This document shows positions 34,615 through 44,358 of a stretch of 64,000 nt of DNA, piece after piece (the first letter of the stretch is position 1; each line of letters opens with the position of its first letter). A program made the translations under genes and the position numbers. The stretch is taken from assembly GCF_007830185.1 (NCBI RefSeq), contig NZ_VLKZ01000005.1, forward strand, positions 140,605 to 204,604, in the 5' to 3' direction. The stretch comes from Halalkalibacter nanhaiisediminis. GTDB lineage: Bacteria > Bacillota > Bacilli > Bacillales > Bacillaceae_D. The notes under the pieces are model-generated. The model saw only the letters and a program-made list of their open reading frames with translations. It was not told the origin of the DNA and searched no databases.

Positions 34615-35652
34615 ATGATGAAAAAACGTACAATCTTAACTTTTATAAGCTTGCTTACCTTATTAGGGGTTATTCTAGCAGGATGTGGCTCAAGTGGGAA
34701 CGAAGGAGGAGAACAGTCTTCAACTGAAGAAAAAACAGCAGTAAAGATTGGTTATTTTCCAAATTTAACTCATGTTGCAACGATTGTTGGTCTTGAGAAA
34801 GGTTTCTTCGCTGAAGCATTTGGTGAAGATATTGAGATTCAGACACAAACGTTCAATAACGGTGGTTTATTTATGGAAGGTATGTCTACCAATGCAATTG
34901 AAATTGGAACAGTTGGACCTGGTCCAGCGATGAACTTTTTCTTTAAAGATCCTTCTTATCAAATAGTATCTGGTGCTGTAAATGGTGGGGCAGTCCTAGT
35001 CGTTCGCGGGGATAGTGATATTGAAACAATTGCTGATTTAGATGGAAAGCGTATTGCGATTCCGGTAATTGGTAGTACGCAAGACATTATGTTGAGAAAG
35101 GCACTTCAAGAAGCAGATTTGGCACCGACTGCTAATGGTGGTACTGTTGAAATGCTTGCAGCTGCTCCAGCTGATACATCAACATTGTTTATCCAAGAAG
35201 ATGTTGATGGTGCAGCTACTCAAGAGCCGTGGGGTCAAGTATTAGAAACAAAAGCAGATGGTCGTGTATTGCTTGATTGGGATGAGTTTGCGTGGGGAGA
35301 AGAATCAACAAATACGGTTGTTGTAGCTCATAAAAACCTTATTGAATCACATCCTGAACTTGTTGAGAAATATTTAGAGGCACATGTTAAGGCGATTGAG
35401 TTTATTCAAGAAAATCCAGCGGAAAGTCAACAACTTGTCGTTGATCACTTGAAAGAATTAACAGGTCAAGAGCTAGATTTAGACGAGCTTGCAGCCGCAA
35501 TGGAACGTTTGACAGTCACTTATGAAGTAAACGAAGACGTGATTCAAGAAATGGCGACAATTGGTATGGAAGCAGACTATACGAGCTCAGATGATTTAGA
35601 AGGATTTATTGATTTGAGCCATCTTGAGAAGGTACTAAATGCCAATCAGTAA
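34615..35652 (+). CDS. ABC importer substrate-binding lipoprotein, SsuA/NMT1-type
   Basis: A 345-residue lipoprotein with a LAGC lipobox (Cys23 or 24 depending on start). The binding-protein domain begins KIGYFPNLTHVATIVGLEKGFFAE, with EIGTVGPGPAMNFFF, typical of SsuA/NMT1-like binders of organosulfonates and related anions. Either ATG 34615 or ATG 34618 may start it; AAAGGAG at 34602-34608 suits both. It is last in the operon, followed by a terminator. Confidence 0.9.
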   Translation: MMKKRTILTFISLLTLLGVILAGCGSSGNEGGEQSSTEEKTAVKIGYFPNLTHVATIVGLEKGFFAEAFGEDIEIQTQTFNNGGLFMEGMSTNAIEIGTVGPGPAMNFFFKDPSYQIVSGAVNGGAVLVVRGDSDIETIADLDGKRIAIPVIGSTQDIMLRKALQEADLAPTANGGTVEMLAAAPADTSTLFIQEDVDGAATQEPWGQVLETKADGRVLLDWDEFAWGEESTNTVVVAHKNLIESHPELVEKYLEAHVKAIEFIQENPAESQQLVVDHLKELTGQELDLDELAAAMERLTVTYEVNEDVIQEMATIGMEADYTSSDDLEGFIDLSHLEKVLNANQ

Positions 35653-35665
35653 GATCAATTTTTAT

Positions 35666-35715
35666 AAGCACTCTATCGGGCAAAAAGAATTTTGCATCGA
35701 TGGGTGCTTTTTTTA
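35666..35715 (+). terminator. Terminator of the ABC importer operon
   Basis: AAGCACTCTATCG pairs with CGATGGGTGCTT around a large A-rich loop, followed by seven T residues. Confidence 0.75.
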
Positions 35716-35745
35716 TATCGTGAAATGAACTCAACATATGTGAAA

Positions 35746-35790
35746 GAATAGTCGATATAACATTTATAAAAGTTTGAATAGTCGGTATAA
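35746..35790 (+). promoter_or_regulatory. Tandem promoter-like repeats before the chemoreceptor gene
   Basis: GAATAGTCGATATAA (from 35746) and GAATAGTCGGTATAA (from 35776) are direct repeats with a 30-base period. GTCGATAT resembles the sigma-D -10 GCCGATAT (one mismatch); the second copy contains TATAAT. The -35 matches are poor. Confidence 0.4.
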
Positions 35791-35814
35791 TGAAATAGAA
35801 ACGGGGGTATAGTG

Positions 35815-37434
35815 ATGAGTGGAAAACAGTCAAGGGCAGGACAAAGAGCAAAACGTAAGGTAGAAAAAACGGCCGAGCTTTTAAAGCCTTATTTGCAATC
35901 GGAGGATTCGATTCAATTAAATCAAGAAAAGCTGCGCAACTTGTTAGATGAGCAATTGCAAGAAGATGAGTATTTTTTAATCGTCGATGAAACGGGATTT
36001 AGTCATATACATACAAACCGTTTACGAGAAGGATTACTATTTGATGATCAAGTTGGATTGAATTCTGCGAAGACAGATGATGTCTTATTACAGGTTTATC
36101 CACGTAATACAGGTGAAGTAGTTCTTGATGCTTCTATTCCTATTATCCAACTTAAAAATGGTAAGCGTTTTAATTTACGTCTTGGGAAAATTGAGCATCG
36201 TCCCTTCTTAGGACCTAGACTAGCAATCTTAGCTTTCCTACCTATCATCGTTATGTTCATTTTTCTTTCCTTTTCAACGAATACCATATCGACCTTTTCG
36301 ATAGGAATAGTAATTAGTCTTATATTTGCTAGTGGACTAACGATCATCGTGTATCGTTCGTTAATAAATGAAATTAGAGCTTGGTATCAATTAACAAGAA
36401 AAGTATCATCAGGGGATTTAACGAGTGAGGTAACAAATAAACAGAGAACAGAATTTCATCAAATAGGGTTTGAGTTAAATAAAGTGATTCTTGGCATGCA
36501 AACATTATTGACGGAATTACGAACTTCGGCTAACTCTGTTCATCAAGTATCAGAGACGCAAGCAGATGAAGCTGCAAGACTATCATCTTCCTTTGAAAGA
36601 TTAATGGCGATGATGCAAGACTTTCAAGGAGGATCTGAATCCCAGCTTTCATCATTGCAATCTGCTAATGCAATGGTTGAGAGTATGATGGAAAATGTTC
36701 GTCAGATGGAGATGGGGCTGAATGAAACACTTGAAATGGCAGATAAAGCAGCAGCTTCTGCAGAGCAGGGGACGCTTGCCATTGAATCATCTGAGAAAAA
36801 AATCATAGATTTACAAACGGTGATTGAATCTTCTTCAGACAGCATGTTTCGATTGACGAAAGAAACAGACTCAGTCATGAACAAAGTATCCTCCATTACC
36901 ATGATCGCAGAACAAACCAATTTACTTGCTTTAAATGCATCGATTGAGGCTGCTAGAGCAGGTGAGGCAGGTCGTGGTTTTGCCGTTGTGGCATCGGAGG
37001 TACGTAAGCTAGCAGAAAAAACAAATACGTTTGCCACAGGTATACTAACTGAATTAGAGAAAACAAGAAGTGATATTCATGAAATAGCTATTCAAGTAAA
37101 AAGCAACCATGAAGGAATAGATGAAGGGGTAAAGGTAATCCAACAAGCTGGAGAAGCCATCCGTCAGCTTGCAAAGACAGCAGGCGTAACGAAACAAGCT
37201 GTTGAACACAATCGTTCTTTTTCTCAAAAAGCGTTGGCTGAGGGTGAACAGCTTGAAGTGATTATCAGTGATGTGAATCAAATTGCTCAACAATTTACAG
37301 ATCAAGTGATTGCGACAGTTGATACGATGGACAAACAAATCGAAGGTGTCCATGAATTAGCAAATGATTCACAAAGACTTTCGCAAGAAGCAAAATCTTT
37401 ACAACGTGTCGCCAATCGGTTTCGAATCGACTAA
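35815..37434 (+). CDS. Methyl-accepting chemotaxis protein with N-terminal Cache-like domain
   Basis: A 539-residue chemoreceptor. Residues 1-125 form a soluble domain ([26 protein letters not shown]) that looks like a Cache/PAS-type sensor. Two adjacent helices follow (about 140-182), then HAMP and a signalling domain with the hairpin [28 protein letters not shown]. No membrane helix precedes the sensor, which is unusual for a Cache receptor. ATG 35815 follows GGGGGT. The nearby importer could share its ligand, but this is only a guess. Confidence 0.85.
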   Translation: MSGKQSRAGQRAKRKVEKTAELLKPYLQSEDSIQLNQEKLRNLLDEQLQEDEYFLIVDETGFSHIHTNRLREGLLFDDQVGLNSAKTDDVLLQVYPRNTGEVVLDASIPIIQLKNGKRFNLRLGKIEHRPFLGPRLAILAFLPIIVMFIFLSFSTNTISTFSIGIVISLIFASGLTIIVYRSLINEIRAWYQLTRKVSSGDLTSEVTNKQRTEFHQIGFELNKVILGMQTLLTELRTSANSVHQVSETQADEAARLSSSFERLMAMMQDFQGGSESQLSSLQSANAMVESMMENVRQMEMGLNETLEMADKAAASAEQGTLAIESSEKKIIDLQTVIESSSDSMFRLTKETDSVMNKVSSITMIAEQTNLLALNASIEAARAGEAGRGFAVVASEVRKLAEKTNTFATGILTELEKTRSDIHEIAIQVKSNHEGIDEGVKVIQQAGEAIRQLAKTAGVTKQAVEHNRSFSQKALAEGEQLEVIISDVNQIAQQFTDQVIATVDTMDKQIEGVHELANDSQRLSQEAKSLQRVANRFRID

Positions 37435-37616
37435 TTGGTAAGTGTGAATACATAAGGTAAGATCGCATGGTTTCATGTGTTTTTAAAGGATAATTATATG
37501 TCAATGAAAAGATCGATTATTGTCGCCTTCCTTAATGATACTACTTTGTGGTAAGATAAGCGGAGTAATCGACTTGATGGAATCATACTATTCGGGGAAA
37601 GACGAGGCGAGTCGAA

Positions 37617-38147
37617 ATGGCTGATCATATAGATATAATAGAGGCGCTTCGTCATACGCGTCATGATTGGTTAAACGTTATGCAGCTAATTAAGGGTAAT
37701 TTAGCACTTGAACGTTATGACCGAATCGAAGAAATTATTAACGAAGTGGCTCGACAGGCGAGCTGTGAAAGTAAAATTTCTAATATACAAGCCCCAAGTG
37801 TTGTTCATTATCTTTTGACGTATAATTGGTACTGCAGACAGATGAAATTAGAAATAGATGTAGTGGGTGATGTCTTTTCTCTTGCAGATAAAGATGAGCA
37901 TTTATTCCGTTTATGCAAGAAAATAATGGAAAAACTAACGGATGAGAGTGCAATTGATACAGAGAATCATCTCCTCCTTACTTTTTTATTTACAGATGGG
38001 CATTGTGAGTTGACGTTTGATTATCAGGGAACATTACAGAATCGAGAAGACTGGCTTAATGACCTTTTATTAAGGGAGCCAGATGTGGAGCTACTGGAAG
38101 CTAATGAACATGAGTGTGTTCTGCTTACACGCTTTACAAGAAGTTGA
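37617..38147 (+). CDS. spo0B: Sporulation phosphotransferase Spo0B
   Basis: Spo0B passes phosphate from Spo0F to Spo0A in the sporulation phosphorelay. The 176-residue protein has the helical hairpin motif LRHTRHDWLNVMQLIKGNL, with His16 matching His30 of B. subtilis Spo0B. A degenerate ATPase-like C-terminal domain follows. It lies directly before obg as in other Bacillus. The rplU-rpmA genes usually found upstream are absent here. The ribosome site is weak. Confidence 0.92.
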   Translation: MADHIDIIEALRHTRHDWLNVMQLIKGNLALERYDRIEEIINEVARQASCESKISNIQAPSVVHYLLTYNWYCRQMKLEIDVVGDVFSLADKDEHLFRLCKKIMEKLTDESAIDTENHLLLTFLFTDGHCELTFDYQGTLQNREDWLNDLLLREPDVELLEANEHECVLLTRFTRS

Positions 38148-38161
38148 GGTGAAGAGATAGG

Positions 38162-39445
38162 ATGTTTGTCGATAAGGTAAAGGTTTATGTTAAAGGTGGA
38201 GATGGCGGAAATGGAATGGTTGCTTTCCGTCGTGAGAAATATGTTCCAGATGGTGGGCCAGCTGGTGGAGATGGTGGTCGTGGAGCGAGTGTTGTATTTG
38301 AAGTAGAAGAAGGATTACGTACGTTAATGGATTTCCGTTATCAGCGTCATTTTAAAGCATCTCGTGGTGATCACGGGCGTCCAAAAGGGATGCATGGGAA
38401 AAATGCTGAAGATATGGTTGTGAAAGTTCCTCCAGGTACTACGGTAGTTGATGCTGAGACAGGTCAAGTAGTCGCTGATTTAACAGAGCATGGTCAACGT
38501 GCGGTTATCGCAAAAGGTGGACGTGGTGGACGTGGAAATATCCGGTTTGCTACACCTGCAAATCCTGCTCCTGAAATTGCCGAGAACGGTGAGCCTGGCC
38601 AGGAACGTGATGTCATTCTTGAATTGAAGGTTCTTGCTGATGTTGGACTAGTCGGTTTCCCAAGCGTTGGGAAATCAACGCTTCTATCTGTTGTATCAGC
38701 TGCAAAGCCTAAAATTGCTGATTATCACTTTACAACGATTACACCAAATTTAGGTGTTGTTGAAGCAGAAGATGGCAGAAGTTTTGTTATGGCTGATTTA
38801 CCTGGGTTAATTGAAGGTGCACATGAAGGAGTAGGGTTAGGTCATCAATTTCTTCGCCATATCGAACGGACACGTGTCATCGTTCATGTCATTGATATGT
38901 CCGCTCTTGAAGGACGAGATCCATACGAAGATTATTTACTAATTAATGAAGAATTGAAGCAGTATAATCTGCGCTTACTTGAACGACCACAAATCATTGT
39001 CGCAAATAAAATGGATATGCCAGAGTCCCAAGAAAACTTGGAACGATTTAAAGAAAAACTTGAGGATGATTATCCTATTTTCCCGATTTCAGCGGTAACT
39101 AGACAAGGTCTTCGTGAACTTCTTTTAACGGTGGTAGATAAAATTGAGGAGACTCCAGAATTTCCTCTTTATGAAGAAACAGAAAAATCAACTCGAGTTG
39201 TCTATCGACATGAAAAAGAAGAAGCTCAGTTTGCTCTTACGAGAGATGATGACGGTGTATTTGTCATCTCTGGGGCACCGATTGAACGATTATTTAAGAT
39301 GACCGATTTTTCTCATGATGAATCTGTTCGTCGTTTTGCTAGACAAATGCGTCAGATGGGGATTGACGATGCACTTCGTGAGCGTGGAGCAAAAGACGGC
39401 GATCTTGTCCGTATTTTAAAATTTGAATTTGAGTTCATCGATTAA
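38162..39445 (+). CDS. obg: GTPase Obg (CgtA)
   Basis: An essential GTPase involved in ribosome assembly, sporulation and stress signalling. The 427 residues comprise the glycine-rich Obg fold (1-158), the G domain (GFPSVGKST at 165-173, DLPG, NKMD), and the OCT domain at the C-terminus. It is 14 bases after spo0B. Confidence 0.98.
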   Translation: MFVDKVKVYVKGGDGGNGMVAFRREKYVPDGGPAGGDGGRGASVVFEVEEGLRTLMDFRYQRHFKASRGDHGRPKGMHGKNAEDMVVKVPPGTTVVDAETGQVVADLTEHGQRAVIAKGGRGGRGNIRFATPANPAPEIAENGEPGQERDVILELKVLADVGLVGFPSVGKSTLLSVVSAAKPKIADYHFTTITPNLGVVEAEDGRSFVMADLPGLIEGAHEGVGLGHQFLRHIERTRVIVHVIDMSALEGRDPYEDYLLINEELKQYNLRLLERPQIIVANKMDMPESQENLERFKEKLEDDYPIFPISAVTRQGLRELLLTVVDKIEETPEFPLYEETEKSTRVVYRHEKEEAQFALTRDDDGVFVISGAPIERLFKMTDFSHDESVRRFARQMRQMGIDDALRERGAKDGDLVRILKFEFEFID

Positions 39446-39466
39446 TAATTTTACAGCTTGATGAGG

Positions 39467-39495
39467 AAACTGTCTCTTTAGAAGGGACAGTTTTT
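39467..39495 (+). terminator. Terminator of spo0B-obg
   Basis: AAACTGTCTC pairs with GGGACAGTTT, followed by TTTTC. Confidence 0.75.
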
Positions 39496-39527
39496 CATTG
39501 GATAAAGACATTTATTGAAAAGTTTTG

Positions 39528-39556
39528 TTGTCAAAAAGTTTTGTCAATTTTATAAT
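39528..39556 (+). promoter_or_regulatory. Sigma-A promoter of pheBA
   Basis: TTGTCA (39528-39533), a 17-base spacer and TATAAT (39551-39556), 40 bases before pheB. The spacer repeats AAGTTTTGTCAA. Confidence 0.8.
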
Positions 39557-39595
39557 GAAAAGATAGTGTTTCTTTGAAAGAAGGTGAACAACGAT

Positions 39596-40042
39596 ATGGC
39601 GTCACGAAAATCGTTTTATCTCGTACGAGAAGATATGCTTACAGATGCTATGGAGAAGACGTTAGAGGCAAAAGAGCTTCTTCATTCAGGGAAAGTGAAA
39701 AAAATTAACGAAGCGGTACATAAGGTGGGTCTTAGTCGAAGCGCTTTTTATAAATATAAGGATGGAATCTTTCCTTTTCATACAATGGTAAAAGAGAAAA
39801 TCATCACATTGTCGATCATTTTAGTTGATCGCTCAGGTTCTTTGTCACAGCTTTTGGGGAAAGTAGCTGAAACAGGGGCAAATGTTTTGACGATTAATCA
39901 AACGATTCCATTGCAAGGTCGGGCTCACATGACATTATCAATTGATACTGCACCGATGGCACTTGACTTAGATGAGCTAATGGAATTGTTAGAAGGATTA
40001 GAAGCAGTGGAAAAGGTCGAGCTTGTAGGGTCAGGCTCATAG
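39596..40042 (+). CDS. pheB: ACT-domain protein PheB
   Basis: A 148-residue protein has an N-terminal helix-turn-helix-like region ([30 protein letters not shown]) and a C-terminal ACT domain (about 70-145: [24 protein letters not shown]). PheB is conserved next to pheA in Bacillus and probably has a regulatory role in aromatic amino acid synthesis. The GTG at 39584 lies in the ribosome site, so ATG 39596 is chosen. Confidence 0.9.
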   Translation: MASRKSFYLVREDMLTDAMEKTLEAKELLHSGKVKKINEAVHKVGLSRSAFYKYKDGIFPFHTMVKEKIITLSIILVDRSGSLSQLLGKVAETGANVLTINQTIPLQGRAHMTLSIDTAPMALDLDELMELLEGLEAVEKVELVGSGS

Positions 40043-40059
40043 GAAGGGGTAAGGTTTTT

Positions 40060-40923
40060 ATGAAAGTTGGTTATTTAGGACCAAAAGGAACGTTTACAGA
40101 AATGGCAGCAAGAGGCTTATTCAAAGAGTATGAATTAATTCCATATCGTACGATTCCTTCTTGTATGGATGCCGTTGCAGAATCAGAAGTAGACGTTGCG
40201 ATTGTTCCGATCGAAAATGCAATTGAAGGCTCTGTTAATTTGACATTAGACTATTTGATTCATAAGCAACGAGTGCCGATTATTGGTGGAGTGACTTTGC
40301 CGATTGCTCAACAATTTCTCGTTCATCCTAGTAATTCAACAAAAAAAGTGGAGAAAATTGTTTCACATCCACACGCAATTGCGCAATGTCATGATTTCCT
40401 ACAGGAGAAGTATCCTGATGCTGAGTGGGAATATATGAATTCAACTGGTACTGCAGCAGATTATGTCTCAAAACATCCCGACTTAAACATTGCAGCAATT
40501 GCAAATGAGCTTGCAGCTGATGAATACGGTTTATATACATTACATTCAAATGTGCACGATTATAGCCATAATCGAACGAGTTTTATTGTCCTCAGTCGTC
40601 AAAGTGAGGAAATACAGATTAGTGGACCTGATCATGTTGAAGATAAAACGACGCTTATGATTACACTACCTTCTGATTTCTCAGGGGCCTTGCACCAAGT
40701 TTTATCGGCTTTTGCTTGGCGAAAGCTTAACTTAACAAAAATTGAATCAAGACCAACGAAAACAGGTCTTGGGAATTATTTCTTTATTATCGATGTGGAA
40801 GGGTTAATGGATGACGTATTAATTCCAGGAGTGGTCTCTGAGCTCGAGGCACTTGGTTGTGGTGTAGACGTTCTTGGCAGTTACCCGTGCTTTGCTCTTT
40901 CTGTTAATAAGGCAAATGTGTAA
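40060..40923 (+). CDS. pheA: Prephenate dehydratase
   Basis: A 287-residue monofunctional enzyme converts prephenate to phenylpyruvate for phenylalanine synthesis. The catalytic domain (GYLGPKGTFTEMAA to HDYSHNRTSFIVL, with the Thr-Arg-Phe-like NRTSF motif) is followed by a regulatory ACT domain (SGALHQVLSAFAWRKLNLTKIESRP). It is 17 bases after pheB. Confidence 0.96.
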   Translation: MKVGYLGPKGTFTEMAARGLFKEYELIPYRTIPSCMDAVAESEVDVAIVPIENAIEGSVNLTLDYLIHKQRVPIIGGVTLPIAQQFLVHPSNSTKKVEKIVSHPHAIAQCHDFLQEKYPDAEWEYMNSTGTAADYVSKHPDLNIAAIANELAADEYGLYTLHSNVHDYSHNRTSFIVLSRQSEEIQISGPDHVEDKTTLMITLPSDFSGALHQVLSAFAWRKLNLTKIESRPTKTGLGNYFFIIDVEGLMDDVLIPGVVSELEALGCGVDVLGSYPCFALSVNKANV

Positions 40924-40933
40924 GGTAATAGTA

Positions 40934-40972
40934 AAAAAGGTCTGACTCTCGTACGTGAAGTCAGACCTTTTT
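40934..40972. terminator. Bidirectional terminator between pheA and niaR
   Basis: A perfect 14-bp stem (40934-40947 with 40959-40972) is flanked by A and T runs. Confidence 0.9.
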
Positions 40973-40975
40973 CGT

Positions 40976-41512
40976 TTAATCTTTTAAAATAAATCCTTTT
41001 TCATCAAGTGCTTCAATAGCCTGGTCTAGTTGCTCACTTGTGTTTGCTTCAATTAAATGGAGATGAACACCATTTGTCAGTTCTGATAAAAGAGCGGACT
41101 GAGTCTTTTGAAGTCGTGTGTAAAATTGTTCAACATCATGGCGAGTTGAGAGCATCAATGAAGCGGTAATTTCTCCGTACACAGCATGCTCGACAACAAC
41201 TTGACGAACCGTAACACCGTGGTCAACTAAGGTGAATAATTCTTCTTTTGTTTCATCGGGTGTATGCTTACAGGCGATCATTCGACTAACCTTTTGAGAT
41301 GGTTCTGTTTGAATGTAGATATAGCCTTGGGCAGTTGCTAGTATAGGATGCTTTTTCGCTTTCAAAATGGAGATATCTTGTACGATTACTTGTCTACTGA
41401 CATTTGTTCGTTTTGCTAATTCACCGCCAGTTATCGGACTATCACTTGTTTGAAGCCAATTAATAATTAATTCTCTTCTTGTTTCTCCAAAAATTTTCTT
41501 TCCATCACTCAC
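40976..41512 (-). CDS. niaR: NAD biosynthesis repressor NiaR (YrxA)
   Basis: A 178-residue niacin-responsive repressor of the nad genes. The N-terminal winged helix is in RRELIINWLQTSDSPITGGELAKRTNVSRQVI. The C-terminal 3H domain has three spaced histidines (ACKHTPDETKEEL, VVEHAVYGEI, NGVHLHLIEA). The start is GTG 41512, with AAAGGGGA about 10 bases upstream and overlapping the end of nifS. A matching operator lies between nifS and nadB. Confidence 0.93.
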   Translation of the reverse strand: MSDGKKIFGETRRELIINWLQTSDSPITGGELAKRTNVSRQVIVQDISILKAKKHPILATAQGYIYIQTEPSQKVSRMIACKHTPDETKEELFTLVDHGVTVRQVVVEHAVYGEITASLMLSTRHDVEQFYTRLQKTQSALLSELTNGVHLHLIEANTSEQLDQAIEALDEKGFILKD

Positions 41513-41518
41513 AGTGCA

Positions 41519-42646
41519 TCAATCCCCTTTGTATCTCGACAATAACTGTTTAAATGTATTAATAAGCAACATTACCTCTTCATGCGTTGTTTGGCGCCCA
41601 AATGTGATTCGAATGAGTTCATGAGCTTCTGCTGGTGTTCGACCAATGCTAATTAACGTACGAGATGGTTGGCTTTCTCCAACACGACATGCAGAGCCTG
41701 TAGAAATTGCGATGCCATTTCGGTTACATTCAAGCATGACGAGTTGCCCTTCTACCCCTTTTACGCGAAGCCCGATATGAAAAGGCAGTCTTTTGATTGG
41801 ATGACCTTCAAAGCTAATGCGGGAGTCATTCTCAAATGACGTAAGGAACAATTGACGAAGGTCTTTAAGCCTTTTCATCTCCTGCTTGGCAACAGGGAGA
41901 AACTCATCAATGGCTGCTGCGAATGCAGCGATAGCAGGTACATCGACTGTTCCTGCTCGAAATCCACTTTCATGTGTCGTTCCATTAAGAAATGGAGCCC
42001 AAGAGACATCTTTATCGATATATGCAGCGCCTACCCCTTTTGGACCATAACATTTATGAGCGGAGAGGCTAACACTCGATAGAATCTCTGTTGGAATTGG
42101 GAGTTTACCGAACGTTTGAACACAATCACTATGAAATAGTATATCATGCTCTGCTAAGGTTTTCCCAAGTGAATAAAGATCTTGAACTGTTCCAATTTCA
42201 CTATTAGCATGGGCAATCGTAACTAACACCGTATCCTTTGTCAATACAGCTTGAAGCGTATTGACTGTTACTTGCCCGTATTGATTAAGAGGAACATAGA
42301 TAATCGTAAAACCTCGTTGTTGTAAAAAAGTTAGCGCTTGATGAACAGAGTGGTGCTCGCCTTCTGTTGTAATGATCGTTCGTCCTCTTTTTTGATTGGC
42401 TAAAGCTAATCCTGTTAATGCAAGAAAGGTTGCCTCAGAACCAGAACCAGTGAAATAAACTTCGCGATCCATTGCATCAAGTGCATGAGCAATTGTTTGT
42501 CTGCTAAGAGATAGAACTTCCTCGCTTTCTATTCCTTGAGTGTGAAGGCTTCGACTATTGGCAAAAAAGTCGGTCGCAACACGGTGATATGTTTGTAAAG
42601 CAATATCAGACATTGGTGTCGTTGCGCTATAGTCAAAATAAATCAT
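41519..42646 (-). CDS. nifS: Cysteine desulfurase associated with NAD synthesis (NifS/NadS)
   Basis: A 375-residue PLP enzyme mobilises sulfur from cysteine. Placed with nadB/nadA, it probably builds the iron-sulfur cluster of quinolinate synthase. PLP lysine Lys198 lies in SLSAHKCYGPKG, and the persulfide cysteine Cys320 in STGSACRVG. ATG 42646 is used; a longer frame to 42682 lacks a ribosome site. It is divergent from nadB. Confidence 0.93.
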   Translation of the reverse strand: MIYFDYSATTPMSDIALQTYHRVATDFFANSRSLHTQGIESEEVLSLSRQTIAHALDAMDREVYFTGSGSEATFLALTGLALANQKRGRTIITTEGEHHSVHQALTFLQQRGFTIIYVPLNQYGQVTVNTLQAVLTKDTVLVTIAHANSEIGTVQDLYSLGKTLAEHDILFHSDCVQTFGKLPIPTEILSSVSLSAHKCYGPKGVGAAYIDKDVSWAPFLNGTTHESGFRAGTVDVPAIAAFAAAIDEFLPVAKQEMKRLKDLRQLFLTSFENDSRISFEGHPIKRLPFHIGLRVKGVEGQLVMLECNRNGIAISTGSACRVGESQPSRTLISIGRTPAEAHELIRITFGRQTTHEEVMLLINTFKQLLSRYKGD

Positions 42647-42698
42647 ACTTATTCCTTTCCCCCTTTGAAAAAACGGAATCATCTCTTAATTAAAAATA

Positions 42699-42738
42699 CT
42701 TGTCACAACTCTTATTTTATGTAAAGATAGGTGACAAG
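42699..42738. promoter_or_regulatory. Candidate NiaR operator over divergent promoters
   Basis: CTTGTCAC (42699-42706) and GTGACAAG (42731-42738) form a perfect inverted repeat, 32 bases apart. Each half contains TTGTCA, which can serve as the -35 of nadB (plus strand, -10-like TAAAGA at 42722) or nifS (minus strand, -10-like TAAGAG). Confidence 0.75.
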
Positions 42739-42768
42739 ACAACTGTAAAATCATTTGGAGGAATAGAG

Positions 42769-44322
42769 ATGTCCAAAAAAACGGTTGATGTGATTGTCAT
42801 TGGAAGCGGGATTGCTGGTTTGATGACAGCCCATTTATTAGCTGATCATATGAATGTGATGATTATCACAAAGTCAAATGTGGAAACGAGTAATTCAAGC
42901 TGGGCACAGGGTGGAATGGCTGCAGCGATCGGACCACTTGATAATTGGAAGAAGCATTTTGCCGATACAATTGAAGCTGGTGGAAGCCATCATAAAATCG
43001 ACCATGTTGAAATGCTGGTCAAGCGTGCACCGCACATCATTAAGATGTTAGAAAGTATGGGCGTTTTATTTGATAAACAGAAAGATGGGTCCTTGATGCT
43101 TGGACTTGAAGGAGCTCACCAGCACCGTCGTATTGTCCATGCGAAAGGTGATCAAACGGGTAAAGTCTTTACGAATGCGCTTATAAACGCATTAAAAGGT
43201 CGAGTCACCATCGTCGAACAGACGATGGTAGTAAAGCTTTTGATGGATGCTCGTCGAGTCATTGGTGTTCAAACGAAATCTGAATGTATATATGCTAAAG
43301 CGATCGTGCTTGCGACTGGTGGAGCTGGTCAGCTTTATACATATACATCCAATGTGCCTGAGGCTACAGGTGATGGCTTTGCACTTGCTTATAGGGCAGG
43401 GGCCAACTTAATGGATATGGAGTTCGTCCAATTTCATCCTACATTACTTGTGCAGGAGAGTCAGACACATGGTCTTATTAGTGAGGCAGTTCGAGGAGAA
43501 GGAGCTTACTTAATCGATGAAAAAGGTAATAAGCTGATGGATTGGCATCCGTTAGGCGACCTTGCACCAAGAGATGTCGTAAGCAGAGCAATTGAGTCGG
43601 CGATAAAGCAAGGGGAGCATATTTATTTAAATTACCAGCCGATTAAAGATTTTCCTGAGAGATTTCCAGGTTTGTATCAAAGGTGTAAACAGGCAAAGGT
43701 TGATTTGGAAGCAAAGCTTTTACCTGTTGCACCTGGGGCTCATTTTATTAGTGGAGGAATTGAGACGGATTGCTATGGACGTACGTCTTTAAGCGGGCTG
43801 TATGCAGTCGGTGAAGTTGCATGTACAGGCGTTCACGGGGCAAATCGTCTAGCGAGTAATTCCTTATTAGAGGGATTGGTTTTTGCTGAACAGGTCGCTA
43901 CTCATATTCGTACAAATCCTAACCCATTACAGACGGATGTTGGAGAGCTACCATTTGAAGAAATGAGTATCCCTTTGTTACCACTACCAACAAAGGATGA
44001 AATTCAAAAGCAAATGACTGCAAATGTGAGTATCAAACGTGACGGACATCATTTACAAAAAATGAAACAATGGCTTGAACCTTCTATGATGCAAGCACTT
44101 CATGTTGATCAATTAGATGATCGATGGCAGTTAGAGCAGAAAAACATGTTACTCGTTGCATGGCTCATGACAGAGGCTGCTTTAGAGCGAACAGAAAGCA
44201 GGGGAGGGCATTTTCGCAGCGATTATCCACATAAGGATGATCAGAATTGGTTACGGGTCTACATCAATCATGCAAGAAATCAAGGATTCATTCGATCTGA
44301 TTTACGGCCAGTGCAAGTGTAA
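42769..44322 (+). CDS. nadB: L-aspartate oxidase
   Basis: NadB is a flavoenzyme that oxidises aspartate to iminoaspartate, the first step of de novo NAD synthesis. The 517-residue protein has the FAD motif VIVIGSGIAGLMTA, SSWAQGGMAAA, and the substrate region HFISGGIETDCYGRTSLSGLYAVGE. It is a succinate-dehydrogenase flavoprotein relative. The start at 42769 has TTGGAGGAAT upstream; the frame reaching back to 42700 would cover the operator. Confidence 0.96.
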   Translation: MSKKTVDVIVIGSGIAGLMTAHLLADHMNVMIITKSNVETSNSSWAQGGMAAAIGPLDNWKKHFADTIEAGGSHHKIDHVEMLVKRAPHIIKMLESMGVLFDKQKDGSLMLGLEGAHQHRRIVHAKGDQTGKVFTNALINALKGRVTIVEQTMVVKLLMDARRVIGVQTKSECIYAKAIVLATGGAGQLYTYTSNVPEATGDGFALAYRAGANLMDMEFVQFHPTLLVQESQTHGLISEAVRGEGAYLIDEKGNKLMDWHPLGDLAPRDVVSRAIESAIKQGEHIYLNYQPIKDFPERFPGLYQRCKQAKVDLEAKLLPVAPGAHFISGGIETDCYGRTSLSGLYAVGEVACTGVHGANRLASNSLLEGLVFAEQVATHIRTNPNPLQTDVGELPFEEMSIPLLPLPTKDEIQKQMTANVSIKRDGHHLQKMKQWLEPSMMQALHVDQLDDRWQLEQKNMLLVAWLMTEAALERTESRGGHFRSDYPHKDDQNWLRVYINHARNQGFIRSDLRPVQV

Positions 44323-44358
44323 TGTTTTGAGTAAATAAATGGTTGGGGGAGAGGCAGG

